Shown here one piece after another: positions 9,671 through 17,143 of a stretch of 51,562 nucleotides of DNA; position 1 is the first letter of the stretch, and the number at the start of each line of letters is the position of its first letter. Source of the DNA: Opitutaceae bacterium (GTDB lineage Bacteria > Verrucomicrobiota > Verrucomicrobiia > Opitutales > Opitutaceae); NCBI GenBank assembly GCA_023269585.1, contig JAHFTC010000016.1, positions 1 through 51,562 of the forward strand. Direction: 5' to 3'. The notes beneath the pieces are model-generated. The model saw only the letters and a list, made by a program, of their open reading frames with translations, did no database searches and was not told the DNA's origin. The position numbers were made by a program, and so were the translations under genes.

Positions 9671-10696
9671 ATGCTCTCGCGCGTCGCCAACTCCCTCTAC
9701 TGGCTCGGCCGCTATTTCGAGCGCGCGGAAAACACCGCCCGCCTCCTCGACGTCAACCTCCAGCTCCTCCTCGACTTCGAGAAACTCGACGACGCCACGC
9801 TCACCGAGCACTGGCTCTCGATCATCCACTCCACCGCCGACGCCGAGCTCTTCGCCCAGCACTACCCGAAGGCCGACGCCATGACCGTCACCGAGTTCAT
9901 GACGTTCAACCCGGCCAACCCGAGCTCCATCCTCTCCTGCACCCTCGCCGCCCGGGAGAACGCCCGCATGATCCGCGACCGCATCTCCCTCGAGATGTGG
10001 GAGGCGGTCAACGACCTCCACCTCTTCCTCAACAGCCATGAGGCGCGCTCGCTCTGGCAGCACAGCCCCACCGAGTTCTTCGCGCGCATCAAGAACGCCT
10101 CGCACCTCTTCCAGGGCCTCACCGGTGCGACGTTCCCCCACGACGAGGGCTACAACTTCATCCAGCTCGGCCGCTTCATCGAGCGCGCCGACAAGACCAT
10201 CCGCCTCCTCGACCTCAAGTACCACATCCTGCTCCCCAGCGCCTCGGATGTCGGCGGCGCGATCGACACCGCGCAATGGGGCGCCGTGCTCCGCTGCGCC
10301 AGCGCCCTCGAGGCGTATCGGCGTTTCTACGTCTCCGAGATCCTGCCCTGGAAGGTGTCCGAATTTCTCCTTTTCTCGGAGACGTTCCCGCGCTCCGTGC
10401 GCCACTGCCTCGGGCAGATCGATCTCTACCTGCGCCGCATCAGCGGCACCCCCGTCGGCCAGCACAACAACGAGGCCGAGCGCCTCTGCGGCCGCCTCGT
10501 CTCCGAGCTCAACTACACCTCGATCGACGAAGTCTTCCGCAAGGGCCTGCACGAGTTCCTCTCCCAGATCCTGCCCGTCCTCGACCAGATCGGCACGATC
10601 GTCTTCGACACCTTCATGACCCACCGCCCCGTCGACGAAGTCGCCGAGGTCCGCCTCCACCAGCAGGAGGAACAACAACAACAACCCCGCGCGTGA
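9671..10696 (+). CDS. Alpha-E domain protein (DUF403 family)
   Basis: This 341-residue, almost entirely helical protein begins with the family signature MLSRVANSLYWLGRYFERAE and contains GYNFIQLGRFIERADKT near the middle. Alpha-E proteins are always found with circularly permuted ATP-grasp genes. They are thought to be a partner or scaffold of the ligase; no enzymatic activity is known to me. It corresponds to the C-terminal half of the fused protein encoded at 1091-3661. The ATG at 9671 was preferred to the ATG at 9626 because family similarity starts at MLSRVANSL and the earlier codons follow directly on a simple repeat. The tail ends in a Gln-rich stretch (QQEEQQQQPRA). Confidence 0.9.
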   Translation: MLSRVANSLYWLGRYFERAENTARLLDVNLQLLLDFEKLDDATLTEHWLSIIHSTADAELFAQHYPKADAMTVTEFMTFNPANPSSILSCTLAARENARMIRDRISLEMWEAVNDLHLFLNSHEARSLWQHSPTEFFARIKNASHLFQGLTGATFPHDEGYNFIQLGRFIERADKTIRLLDLKYHILLPSASDVGGAIDTAQWGAVLRCASALEAYRRFYVSEILPWKVSEFLLFSETFPRSVRHCLGQIDLYLRRISGTPVGQHNNEAERLCGRLVSELNYTSIDEVFRKGLHEFLSQILPVLDQIGTIVFDTFMTHRPVDEVAEVRLHQQEEQQQQPRA

Positions 10697-11203
10697 CGGC
10701 GCGCCGCGGGCATTTTCAATTCTGGTTCGCCGACGCTCCGATGGTGGGCGGGCTTTACGCCCGACATCCTGCTTGCGGCATCGCCACTCCGCCCTCCGGA
10801 AGCGGGGCGCGCTCGGCGCCCGCCGAGTCACCTCCGCGCTCGCACCAAGCGCCGTCCCCTCCGATGGTGGGTCCCGAAATACCGTCTCTGCCCACGCCCG
10901 TCTCCCGCGCACCAACCGCCCGCCCTTCCGATGGTGGGTCGGGCTTCACGCCCGCCATGCCGTCTCCGCCGAACTGGCGGGCCTAAAGCCCGCCCCACCG
11001 CCGAACCACCGCCCGCCCCATCTCTCGCGCCGCCCTCCGTCCTCCGTTCTCCGCTTCCGTCCCGTGTCAGTTGTTACCTGGTACTTGTCACTTCTCCCTT
11101 CCGCCCTCCGCCACCTGTCACTTGTGACTTGATACTTGTTACTCTCCGCCCTCCGTCTGCCGCCCAACCGCCCATCGGCATCCTACCTTCGAACACCCGC
11201 CGC
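10697..11203. repeat. Repeat-rich intergenic region
   Basis: This 507-base gap lies between the alpha-E and transglutaminase genes of the plus-strand set. REP-like copies lie at 10736-10763, 10858-10874 (truncated), 10925-10956 and, in the GCGGGCCTAAAGCCCGC form, 10976-11000. Two CTTGTCAC-type degenerate tandem stretches lie at about 11065-11095 and 11108-11143. An open frame runs through in phase with the next gene, but its translation is just the repeats. Whether transcription crosses this block is unknown. Confidence 0.7.
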
Positions 11204-12112
11204 ATGCCCGACTCGACAATCCTGCCCGCTGCCGAGCCCAGCGCCGAACCCGCTTCCCCCGGCGGCCAGCGCATCTGCGTGCGCCACCTCACCCGTTTCC
11301 TCTACAACGGTCCGGTCACCGACAGCTTCAACGAAGTCCGCCTCCGCCCGCTCAGCGACGCCACGCAGACCTGCACCCGCTTCGAACTCCGCCTCACCCC
11401 CGAGGCCACCATCCGCGAGTACGAGGACTTCCACAAGAACCGTACCCACTACTTCGATCTCCCCGCCGCACACGCACAGCTCGACATCGAGGCGCTCTCC
11501 CTCGTCGAGACGCGCCCCGACACCCGCCCGTTGCCGCTCGCACCCTTCCCGCCGGCCCTGCTCGACGATCCCGCCTTCGGCTTCGAGCATTTCGATTTCC
11601 TCGCCGACTCCAGCTATGTGCCCATCGCCGTGCCGCTGCGCCACGAAGCGAAACAACTTCTCGGCGACACCATCCACGATCTTTGGGCCGACGCCGTGCG
11701 CCTCGGCGAACACGTCCACGACATCCTCACCTACGCGCCCAACGCCACCAAGGTGAACACCCGCGTGGTCGACGTGCTCGAGTCGCGCCGCGGCGTCTGC
11801 CAGGACTACGCGCACCTCATGCTCGGCCTGTGCCGCAGCGCCGGCATCCCCGCCCGGTACGTGAGCGGCTATTTTCTCAACCCGCACCGCGCCCCCGATG
11901 CCATCGAGGCCTCGCACGCGTGGGTCGAGATCCTGCTCCCCGGCTACGGTTGGCGCGGCTACGACCCGACGCATCGCCGCCTGCCCGGCACCAACTACGT
12001 AAAACTCGCCATCGGCCGTGACTACGGCGACATCCGCCCCGTCAGCGGCACGTTCCGCGGCCTCGGCACCCGCGAGATGATCGTGGAAGTCCAAGTCCGC
12101 CGCGCGGAGTGA
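11204..12112 (+). CDS. Transglutaminase-like cysteine protease family protein
   Basis: This 302-residue protein has the N-terminal beta domain (about residues 23-140, ICVRHLTRFLYNG) and a transglutaminase core with Cys199 (RRGVCQDYAH), His238 (EASHAWVEI) and Asp254 (RGYDPTHRR), so the triad is intact. It is the third transglutaminase of the locus and the last gene of the plus-strand set. The ATG at 11204 was chosen because the upstream part of the open frame is repeat DNA. The last 46 codons are duplicated 595 bases downstream as a remnant, with hicBA between the two copies. Confidence 0.9.
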   Translation: MPDSTILPAAEPSAEPASPGGQRICVRHLTRFLYNGPVTDSFNEVRLRPLSDATQTCTRFELRLTPEATIREYEDFHKNRTHYFDLPAAHAQLDIEALSLVETRPDTRPLPLAPFPPALLDDPAFGFEHFDFLADSSYVPIAVPLRHEAKQLLGDTIHDLWADAVRLGEHVHDILTYAPNATKVNTRVVDVLESRRGVCQDYAHLMLGLCRSAGIPARYVSGYFLNPHRAPDAIEASHAWVEILLPGYGWRGYDPTHRRLPGTNYVKLAIGRDYGDIRPVSGTFRGLGTREMIVEVQVRRAE

Positions 12113-12138
12113 GCGCGCCACGCCGGCACAAACACGAT

Positions 12139-12318
12139 TCAGCCCGCTCCGAGCGATTTCAGAACCTTCCACGCGAGCGGTTCTTTGATCTCGATGTGAC
12201 GTGGAACCGCTTCAGTCACTCCCGTGCGCGGGTTGATCCAAAGCGCATGGGAGGAGCCCTCCCGCTTGAGGTAACACCCGGCGTGCCGCAGCCGTTTCTC
12301 CAGTTCGCGCCGCTTCAT
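12139..12318 (-). CDS. hicA: HicA-type mRNA interferase toxin
   Basis: This 59-residue protein starts MKRRELEKRLRHAGCYLKRE and carries the conserved GSSHALW segment, whose His is the catalytic residue in HicA enzymes, and the C-terminal PRHIEIKEPLAWKVLKSLG pattern. HicA has a double-stranded-RNA-binding fold and cleaves mRNA until neutralised by HicB. The ATG shares one base with the hicB stop (TGATG), so translation is probably coupled, with the antitoxin first. The gene is convergent to the transglutaminase gene and ends 26 bases from its stop. Confidence 0.9.
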   Translation of the reverse strand: MKRRELEKRLRHAGCYLKREGSSHALWINPRTGVTEAVPRHIEIKEPLAWKVLKSLGAG

Positions 12319-12533
12319 CAGACGGCAATCTCAGTCTGGATCGCGTCCTCCGGCAGTCCACGCCTGGCATCCTCGATTCGATCTTCGAAGATCAGGCGAA
12401 TGGCTTCACGGAGACTCGCCTTGGCCTGTGCGACCGTCTCACCTTGCCCATTCGCTCCGGGGACCTCGGGGCAGATCGCCCAATAGCCACCTTCTGGAGC
12501 CTCCTCGATGATGGCGGTGAACTTCGCTTTCAT
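12318..12533 (-). CDS. hicB: HicB-type antitoxin
   Basis: This 71-residue protein (MKAKFTAIIEEAPEGGYWAI...) has the partially degraded RNase-H fold typical of HicB: a strand, then the EGGYWAICPEVPGANGQGET motif, then the helix AQAKASLREAIRLIF. HicB binds and blocks HicA. No C-terminal DNA-binding domain is present, so it belongs to the short class and autoregulation cannot be inferred. ATG 12533 was preferred to ATG 12545 because the family begins with MKAKF-like residues. The gene starts about 33 bases from the duplicated transglutaminase tail, so its promoter would lie within that duplicate. Confidence 0.88.
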   Translation of the reverse strand: MKAKFTAIIEEAPEGGYWAICPEVPGANGQGETVAQAKASLREAIRLIFEDRIEDARRGLPEDAIQTEIAV

Positions 12534-12566
12534 GCGCGGAAGCATGGCGACCGAGCACCATGCGTC

Positions 12567-12713
12567 AACCGCCGCCTCCCCGGCACCAACGACGTGAAGC
12601 TCGCCAGCGGCCGCGACTACGGCGACATCCGCCCCGTCAGCGGCACCTTCCGCGGCCTCGGCACCCGCGAGATGATCGTGGAAGTCCAAGTCCGCCGCGC
12701 GGAGTGAGCGTGT
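12567..12713 (+). pseudogene. Duplicated 3' tail of the transglutaminase gene
   Basis: These 147 bases match 11972-12118 with few differences, including the stop codon and a few bases after it. Translated, 46 residues are the same except His to Asn, Tyr to Asp and Ile to Ser, so the copy has diverged slightly but keeps its frame. There is no start codon or N-terminal part. The two copies bracket hicBA, as expected if an element had joined at the gene end or a partial tandem duplication was later interrupted. Confidence 0.85.
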
Positions 12714-12715
12714 TC

Positions 12716-12757
12716 CGTTGGTAGGGACGTTTCTCCGAAACGTCCGTTTCGACCGCA
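12716..12757 (+). repeat. Left direct repeat flanking the ParE-type module
   Basis: A 42-base segment containing GGTAGGGACGTTTCTCCG and ending TTTCGACCGCA. It contains a hairpin (GGACGTTTC / GAAACGTCC). A second copy in the same orientation lies at 13351-13391, on the other side of the ParE-type toxin-antitoxin pair. Confidence 0.8.
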
Positions 12758-12799
12758 CTCCGGAACCGTTTCGACAGCAGCGGCAAACTTCGCCCTCAC

Positions 12800-13108
12800 C
12801 TACGCCACCCCATCGGAGTCGAGCGCGTGACGATGGCCATGCCAGAAGCGCGCGATGCCTACCCGCTTCTGCGTCTCATCGATCCGGTAGACGATTCGAT
12901 ACGGCTTCAGAATCAGCTCACGAACCAGCGGATCGTTGAACTCGGGAACCATCCGGCCCGCGTACGGCAGTCGTGCGAGGATCTTGGTCCGCTCCACCAA
13001 AGCGAACGCGAGTCGTGCCGCCGTTTCGGGCCGATCGGGGCTGATATAGAATACGATATCCTTCAGGTCCTCGATCGCACGGGGAGCGATCTCTACCGCG
13101 TACCCCGT
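12800..13108 (-). CDS. RelE/ParE-family toxin, no canonical start codon
   Basis: The frame encodes a complete-looking ParE-like toxin: VEIAPRAIEDLKDIVFYIS, then LARLPYAGRMVPEFNDP, then RELILKPYRIVYRID and GIARFWHGHRHAL. ParE/RelE toxins poison gyrase or cleave mRNA at the ribosome; which applies here is unknown. The protein should begin just before VEIAPRA, overlapping the antitoxin stop (TAG at 13093-13095), but no ATG, GTG or TTG exists there. The first canonical start in frame (TTG at 13000) would remove about 30 conserved residues. The range is drawn from an ACG at 13108 that could act as a rare start. Alternatives are that the toxin is inactivated, or that there is a one-base sequence error. 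Confidence 0.7.
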   Translation of the reverse strand, partial: TGYAVEIAPRAIEDLKDIVFYISPDRPETAARLAFALVERTKILARLPYAGRMVPEFNDPLVRELILKPYRIVYRIDETQKRVGIARFWHGHRHALDSDGVA

Positions 13109-13278
13109 GAGGCGATCAGCTTCTCCACGTCTGCCACGCCGACACCCTCCCCGCGGTCGAGTTCGTTCAATCCTTCGCGAACTCCCGCGATGAACTCGAT
13201 TTCACGGGCGATCCGCTCAAGGGACACATCGTCCGGCAGCCGGGCCAGCAAATGGGACACGACTTCCTTGTTGCTCAT
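13093..13278 (-). CDS. Antitoxin of the ParE-type module
   Basis: This 61-residue protein (MSNKEVVSHLLARLPDDVSL...) matches the pattern of small antitoxins found upstream of RelE/ParE toxins: a central LPDDVSLERIAREIEFIAG helix, then a Gly/Glu-rich turn (RGEGVGVADVEKLI). No clear DNA-binding motif is visible. Its stop overlaps the first codons of the toxin frame, the usual arrangement for translational coupling. It is encoded first, as is common for antitoxins. Confidence 0.75.
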   Translation of the reverse strand: MSNKEVVSHLLARLPDDVSLERIAREIEFIAGVREGLNELDRGEGVGVADVEKLIASRGTR

Positions 13279-13350
13279 GCCGGCAGGATAGTGACTGCCC
13301 GAGCCGCATCAAGTCTTCCGCCAACTCGGCCGCACCGAGTGCACGCGCCC

Positions 13351-13391
13351 CGCTGGTCGGGACGTTTCTCCGCACGTCGATTTCGACCGCA
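13351..13391 (+). repeat. Right direct repeat flanking the ParE-type module
   Basis: A 41-base segment with GGTCGGGACGTTTCTCCG and ending TTTCGACCGCA. It differs from the copy at 12716-12757 at about five positions and one gap. The rest of the gene-free stretch 13279-13591 shows nothing recognisable. Confidence 0.8.
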
Positions 13392-13591
13392 GAGAATCTG
13401 GCACTCAGGAAATCAGGAACGAGCGTCAGTCCCGTGCGTCGCTCACCGAGCGCGACGAACCAGAGTTCGAGGGAGGAGCACCTGTTTGTCGCCCAAGGCT
13501 CTAAGCTCGAAGGGCAGGCGAACGGCGCCAAATCCCCGAGCCGTGTGGCGCCGCTTCGCCTCGCCGCGGGGTCAGCCCCGCCCCGCCCGTC

Positions 13592-15109
13592 TCACAGCGG
13601 GCGCACCCGGCCACCGGCGGCGCTCTGCAGCGCCTCGGCGAGTTCGCCGACCGCGAAGGGCTTCGGCAGGCTGTCGACCTCGCCCCACGGCGTCGTCGAT
13701 TTGCCGCGGGCGGAAAGCGTGGCGGAAATCAGCAGAATCGGCAGGCCGGGCGCAACTTGGCGCAGACACGCGACCGTGCCCTGGTCGGAGTCGAGCTCGC
13801 ACGAGTCGATCACCGCCGCCGCCAACACCCCGCCCATCTTTGCGGCGAGGGCGACGAGATCGGCACTATCCCCTGGATACATGACGTTCAGACCGTTCGC
13901 CGCGGCCGCGTTCTCGATCAGGCGGCGCACCTCGGCGTCGTCCTCCGAGACCAGCACCACGCGCCGCGCCCCGCGCTCGAGCCCCGGCGTGGCCGATGGC
14001 GCAAGCGCGCGGGCCGGCAGCTCGAGCCGGAAACACGCCCCGCGACCGCCACCGCCGGGCGACTCGAGCTCGAGCGAACCGCCATGCGCCACGGCGATGC
14101 GTCGGGCCACCGAGAGGCCCAGCCCGCGCCCCCGCCCCTTCGTCGAGGCGTAGGGCTCGAACAAGGTCGGCACGGCCTCGACCGGCACCCCGCTCCCGTT
14201 GTCCTCGAAACACACCACCACCCGATCGCCCGCGAACTGCGTCGAGACGCGCAATTGCGGGCGGAGCAGCCCCGCCATCGCCTCGGCGGCGTTCGTGGCG
14301 AGGTTGAGCACGATCTCGAAGACCTGCGCCTCGTTGCCCACGATCTCGCAGCCGCCGGGCGGCTCGTGGTGTTCGACCAGCGCCAGGTTGCGCGGCACCC
14401 CCTTGCGGTAGCGGATCAATGAACACGCACAGGCCACCAGCGGCAGCAGCCGGAACGGCTCGGGCCGCGCGGGGCGGCCGGTCGAATAGTCGCGCAGCGT
14501 GCGGGTGAGCTGCGCCATGCGCCCGATCGATTCCTGCAACATCGCGTTGCGCTCGTCGCTCCGGGTCTCCGCGGCCAAGCCCATCACTCCGGTGAGAACA
14601 TTGTTCAGATCGTGCAACACGCCGTCGGCCATCCGGCCGAGCGCGGCCATCCGGCGTTCGTCCTCCTCGCGTTTTTGTTTCTCCTCCAACTCGGCCTCGG
14701 CGACCTTGCGCGCAGTGATGTCCGTGCGCAGGGTCAGGAAATGGGTGATCAGCCCCTCCGTCCGCAGCGGCGAGATGGTGGTCTCGACCCAGTAGAGGTG
14801 CCCATCCTTCGCGCGGTTGCAGATCTCGCCGCGCCAGACCCGACCGCCGAGGATCGTGGCCCAGAGCTGCTTGTAGAATTCGGGCGGGTGCTGGCCCGAC
14901 TTCAACAGCCGGTGATTCTGCCCCACCAGCTCGCTGCGGGCAAAACCGGAGATCTCACAAAACCGGTCGTTGGCATGGACGATCACGCCCTTCCGATCGG
15001 TGAGCGCGATGATGCTTTCCTGGTCCACCACCGAGTGGACCATCCCTTCGATCTCGAGCGGTAACAGTGGCGAGCCGGGCATGGGGGAAACAGTGCGGAT
15101 AAGTTTCAT
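13592..15109 (-). CDS. PAS-domain histidine kinase with C-terminal receiver-like domain
   Basis: This 505-residue soluble hybrid kinase has a PAS domain at about 30-135 (ALTDRKGVIVHANDRFCEIS). The H-box reads GVLHDLNNVLTG with His166, the 'HDLNN' form of NtrB-like kinases. The ATPase has an N-box (LNLATNAAEAM), G1 (FEDNGSGVP) and G2 (GRGLGLSVARRI). From about residue 385 there is a receiver-like domain with Asp435 (AVIDSCELDS) and Lys in SLPKPF. The expected acidic pair near its start reads SEDDAE. No membrane segment or dedicated regulator is nearby, so signal and output are unknown. The ATG at 15109 was chosen as the longest plausible start; ATG 15082 is an alternative. Confidence 0.9.
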   Translation of the reverse strand: MKLIRTVSPMPGSPLLPLEIEGMVHSVVDQESIIALTDRKGVIVHANDRFCEISGFARSELVGQNHRLLKSGQHPPEFYKQLWATILGGRVWRGEICNRAKDGHLYWVETTISPLRTEGLITHFLTLRTDITARKVAEAELEEKQKREEDERRMAALGRMADGVLHDLNNVLTGVMGLAAETRSDERNAMLQESIGRMAQLTRTLRDYSTGRPARPEPFRLLPLVACACSLIRYRKGVPRNLALVEHHEPPGGCEIVGNEAQVFEIVLNLATNAAEAMAGLLRPQLRVSTQFAGDRVVVCFEDNGSGVPVEAVPTLFEPYASTKGRGRGLGLSVARRIAVAHGGSLELESPGGGGRGACFRLELPARALAPSATPGLERGARRVVLVSEDDAEVRRLIENAAAANGLNVMYPGDSADLVALAAKMGGVLAAAVIDSCELDSDQGTVACLRQVAPGLPILLISATLSARGKSTTPWGEVDSLPKPFAVGELAEALQSAAGGRVRPL

Positions 15110-15425
15110 TGCTAGGCCCAGTAGTCAAAGTGATTGTCCCGAAACAATTTTCCCGGGTGGACTTGCCTTGCCGGTAAAACCCTTCGGCCCCGGGCCCGAG
15201 GCCTGGACCGGAGGGTTGTCGCCCGAACGCCGCGGCCGACGGAGTTGCCTCCTCGGACCGCCAGACTATCGCCCCCGCGCAACCGTCTCGCTGCAGCCGA
15301 GGGTCGAGCGGCGAAGGGCGAGGGCGAACCGCCGATGGCGCAAGCCGAGCCTCGCGGACGCCCCGGTCTCTCCTCGGTGCTCAGGCTCTCGTCGCTCGTC
15401 CCTCGACGCTCGACTGCCCGACGGC
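15110..15425. other. Gene-free stretch
   Basis: The 316 bases between two minus-strand genes contain degenerate CTCGTCGCTCG-type repeats near 15378-15425, like those near 170-205 and 16852. No gene, strong palindrome or terminator was identified. Confidence 0.5.
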
Positions 15426-16040
15426 TCAGTCCAGCGTGAGCTCGGCCTGCCCGCGTAGATACCGACGCAGACTCTCCAGCAGGCGCCCGACCGAGTCCGC
15501 CTCGACCGCGTCGAGCGCTGCCAAGGGTTCGTTGAGCACGCGGCGCACGTTGTCCCGATCGCTGCCGCGCAGCCCGGCCGCCCACTCCTCCTTCACCGGG
15601 TAGCCTTCGTCGCGGGCAAACGTATACAGCGCCTTGAGCGCCACGGCGTCGGCCCGCCGGCCCTCGCTCCACGCCTGCAACGCCATGCCGAGCAGCGCGA
15701 GCACCGCCGGCCGGCTCTCCTCGTGCACCGGGTTCCGCGTAAGCAGGCGCGCGAAGGCCGAAGCTTCCTGCAGCGCCGCGAAACTCAGCCCGATCCCCGC
15801 GAACCGCCGTTGCACGCGCACTTCGCCGAAGAACCACGTGCGCCCCTGGTTCGAGCTCGTGAGCGTCGCCGCCACCTCGTCGAACAGGTCCAGCGCCACC
15901 GCCGGTTGGCGGGACGAGATCCGCTGGAAACAGAGCAGCGGCCCGCCGTCCGCGCCGAACAGCAGCACCTGCTGGTGCCGGTCCTCCGCGGGCGGCTTCT
16001 GCAGGATGAAACCCGTCGTCTGCAGTGTTTGTCCCGGCAC
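15426..16040 (-). CDS. RecO-like protein (putative)
   Basis: This 204-residue protein resembles RecO in layout: an N-terminal OB-fold-like beta region (LQTTGFILQKPPAEDRHQQ, LLFGADGGPLLCF, ALDLFDEVAATL, WFFGEVRVQRRFAGIG) followed by a helical part with AALQEASAFARLL. RecO helps load RecA in recombinational repair. No zinc-binding Cys cluster is present, and the protein is shorter than the usual 230-250 residues, so this is a fold-level guess. It starts with GTG at 16040, nine bases after the stop of the DUF502 gene, so the two probably form an operon. Confidence 0.5.
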   Translation of the reverse strand: MPGQTLQTTGFILQKPPAEDRHQQVLLFGADGGPLLCFQRISSRQPAVALDLFDEVAATLTSSNQGRTWFFGEVRVQRRFAGIGLSFAALQEASAFARLLTRNPVHEESRPAVLALLGMALQAWSEGRRADAVALKALYTFARDEGYPVKEEWAAGLRGSDRDNVRRVLNEPLAALDAVEADSVGRLLESLRRYLRGQAELTLD

Positions 16041-16049
16041 GACAAAGCC

Positions 16050-16745
16050 CTACTGCGGTTGCCCGAACGCCCCCGGTCCCGCCGGCTGCTGCACCGGCAC
16101 CGGTTCGCCATCGCGCTCGTCGGGCAGCACCGAGCCGCCGGAGATGATGAACTTCATGCCGTCGCGCACGCTCATCGAGAGGACGCGCACGTCCTCCCGC
16201 GGCACCAGCAGCAGAAAACCCGAGGTCGGATTCGGCGTCGTCGGCACGAAGACCGCCACGAGTCCCCGTCCGGTGACTACGCTGGCCTCGCCCCCGGAGT
16301 TGTTGGTGAGAAATCCGATAGCGTAACAGCCCGTGCGCGGAAACTCGATCAGCACCACCTTCGAGAACGCCGCGCGGTTCTCCGCGCCGAAGGTCTGGAC
16401 GATCTGTTTGACCGCGTTGTAGAACGCCCCGATGCCCGGGATGCCTTGGATGAAGCGCTCCCCGACTTCGCCAAAGTACCGCCCCAGCACCCAGCGCGAC
16501 ACCAGTCCGAGCGTCGTGATGAACACGATCACGATCGCCGTCGACAGGATGTCCCACACCAGCGCCAACCGCGGGTTGCCCAGCCACTCCGCCGGCACCC
16601 ACAGGAAGAAGAAATTCCGGAAAGTCCCGCCCACCTCCGACACCAGCCAGACGAAGACGATCACCGTCACCGCCAGCGGCGCGAGCAGCATCAGGCCCGT
16701 GAAGAAGGCGGTGCGAAGCTTGGCGAAGGCGGTCTTGTCGGGCAT
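16050..16745 (-). CDS. DUF502 family membrane protein
   Basis: This 231-residue protein has two strongly hydrophobic segments, about residues 11-36 (AFFTGLMLLAPLAVTVIVFV) and 62-88 (ALVWDILSTAIVIVFITTLG). The DUF502 signature follows: IPGIGAFYNAVKQIVQTFG, then GCYAIGFLTNN and VFVPTTPNPTSGFLLLVP. The family is widespread in bacteria but has no established function known to me. ATG 16745 was chosen because the upstream in-frame residues are not hydrophobic and the family starts near the first helix. It is the first gene of a pair with the RecO-like gene. Confidence 0.85.
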   Translation of the reverse strand: MPDKTAFAKLRTAFFTGLMLLAPLAVTVIVFVWLVSEVGGTFRNFFFLWVPAEWLGNPRLALVWDILSTAIVIVFITTLGLVSRWVLGRYFGEVGERFIQGIPGIGAFYNAVKQIVQTFGAENRAAFSKVVLIEFPRTGCYAIGFLTNNSGGEASVVTGRGLVAVFVPTTPNPTSGFLLLVPREDVRVLSMSVRDGMKFIISGGSVLPDERDGEPVPVQQPAGPGAFGQPQ

Positions 16746-17143
16746 CGCGCGACTGTGCGTCAACCCACCGCGGAGTCGCAAGTGGAGAACGGTCGGCGCC
16801 GCCCACCCGCCCTCGTGCCTGGATCCGGGGGTATTGGCTCAGAACGGTTCGTCGCTCGTCGCTTGACACTTGTCTGCAGTGACACGCCGCAGCCAACCGC
16901 TCAATTGCCGCGTCGGTCAGCAAGCTCGCTCGCGCTCTGCAAAGCGCGTGCAAGCCCGCTGCCCTACGGTGTCACCATCGACGCGCGCCCTTTCGCTCGT
17001 GGGCTCGCGGCAATTGCATGGTCCCGCCTCAAGGCCAACTGTCGGGCGTGAAGCCCGCCCCTCCATCGACGGCGTGAACGCGCCCACCGCGTTTGCGCCC
17101 CCTCCGGCGTTTGCGGTGCCGCCCGCGCCCGCTAGCCTGCGCC
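16746..17143. other. Gene-free divergent region with one REP-like repeat
   Basis: These 398 bases lie between divergent genes. A REP-like copy (GTCGGGCGTGAAGCCCGCCC) lies at 17041-17072. There is also a small CGCTCTGCAAAGCGCG hairpin near 16930. Promoters for the DUF502 and DCC genes must lie here, but no boxes could be assigned. Confidence 0.5.

Noticed and set aside
10931..11203. In-frame upstream extension of the third transglutaminase
   Set aside because: The extra 91 codons translate REP-like and CTTGTCAC repeats, and the family N terminus begins after ATG 11204.
8985..11203. CRISPR array because of clustered repeats
   Set aside because: The repeats are palindromic, unevenly spaced, in both orientations and without unique spacers of constant length; no cas gene is present.
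12444..12707. 87-codon plus-strand frame as a separate gene
   Set aside because: Its first half is antisense to hicB and its second half is the duplicated transglutaminase tail; it has no independent start.
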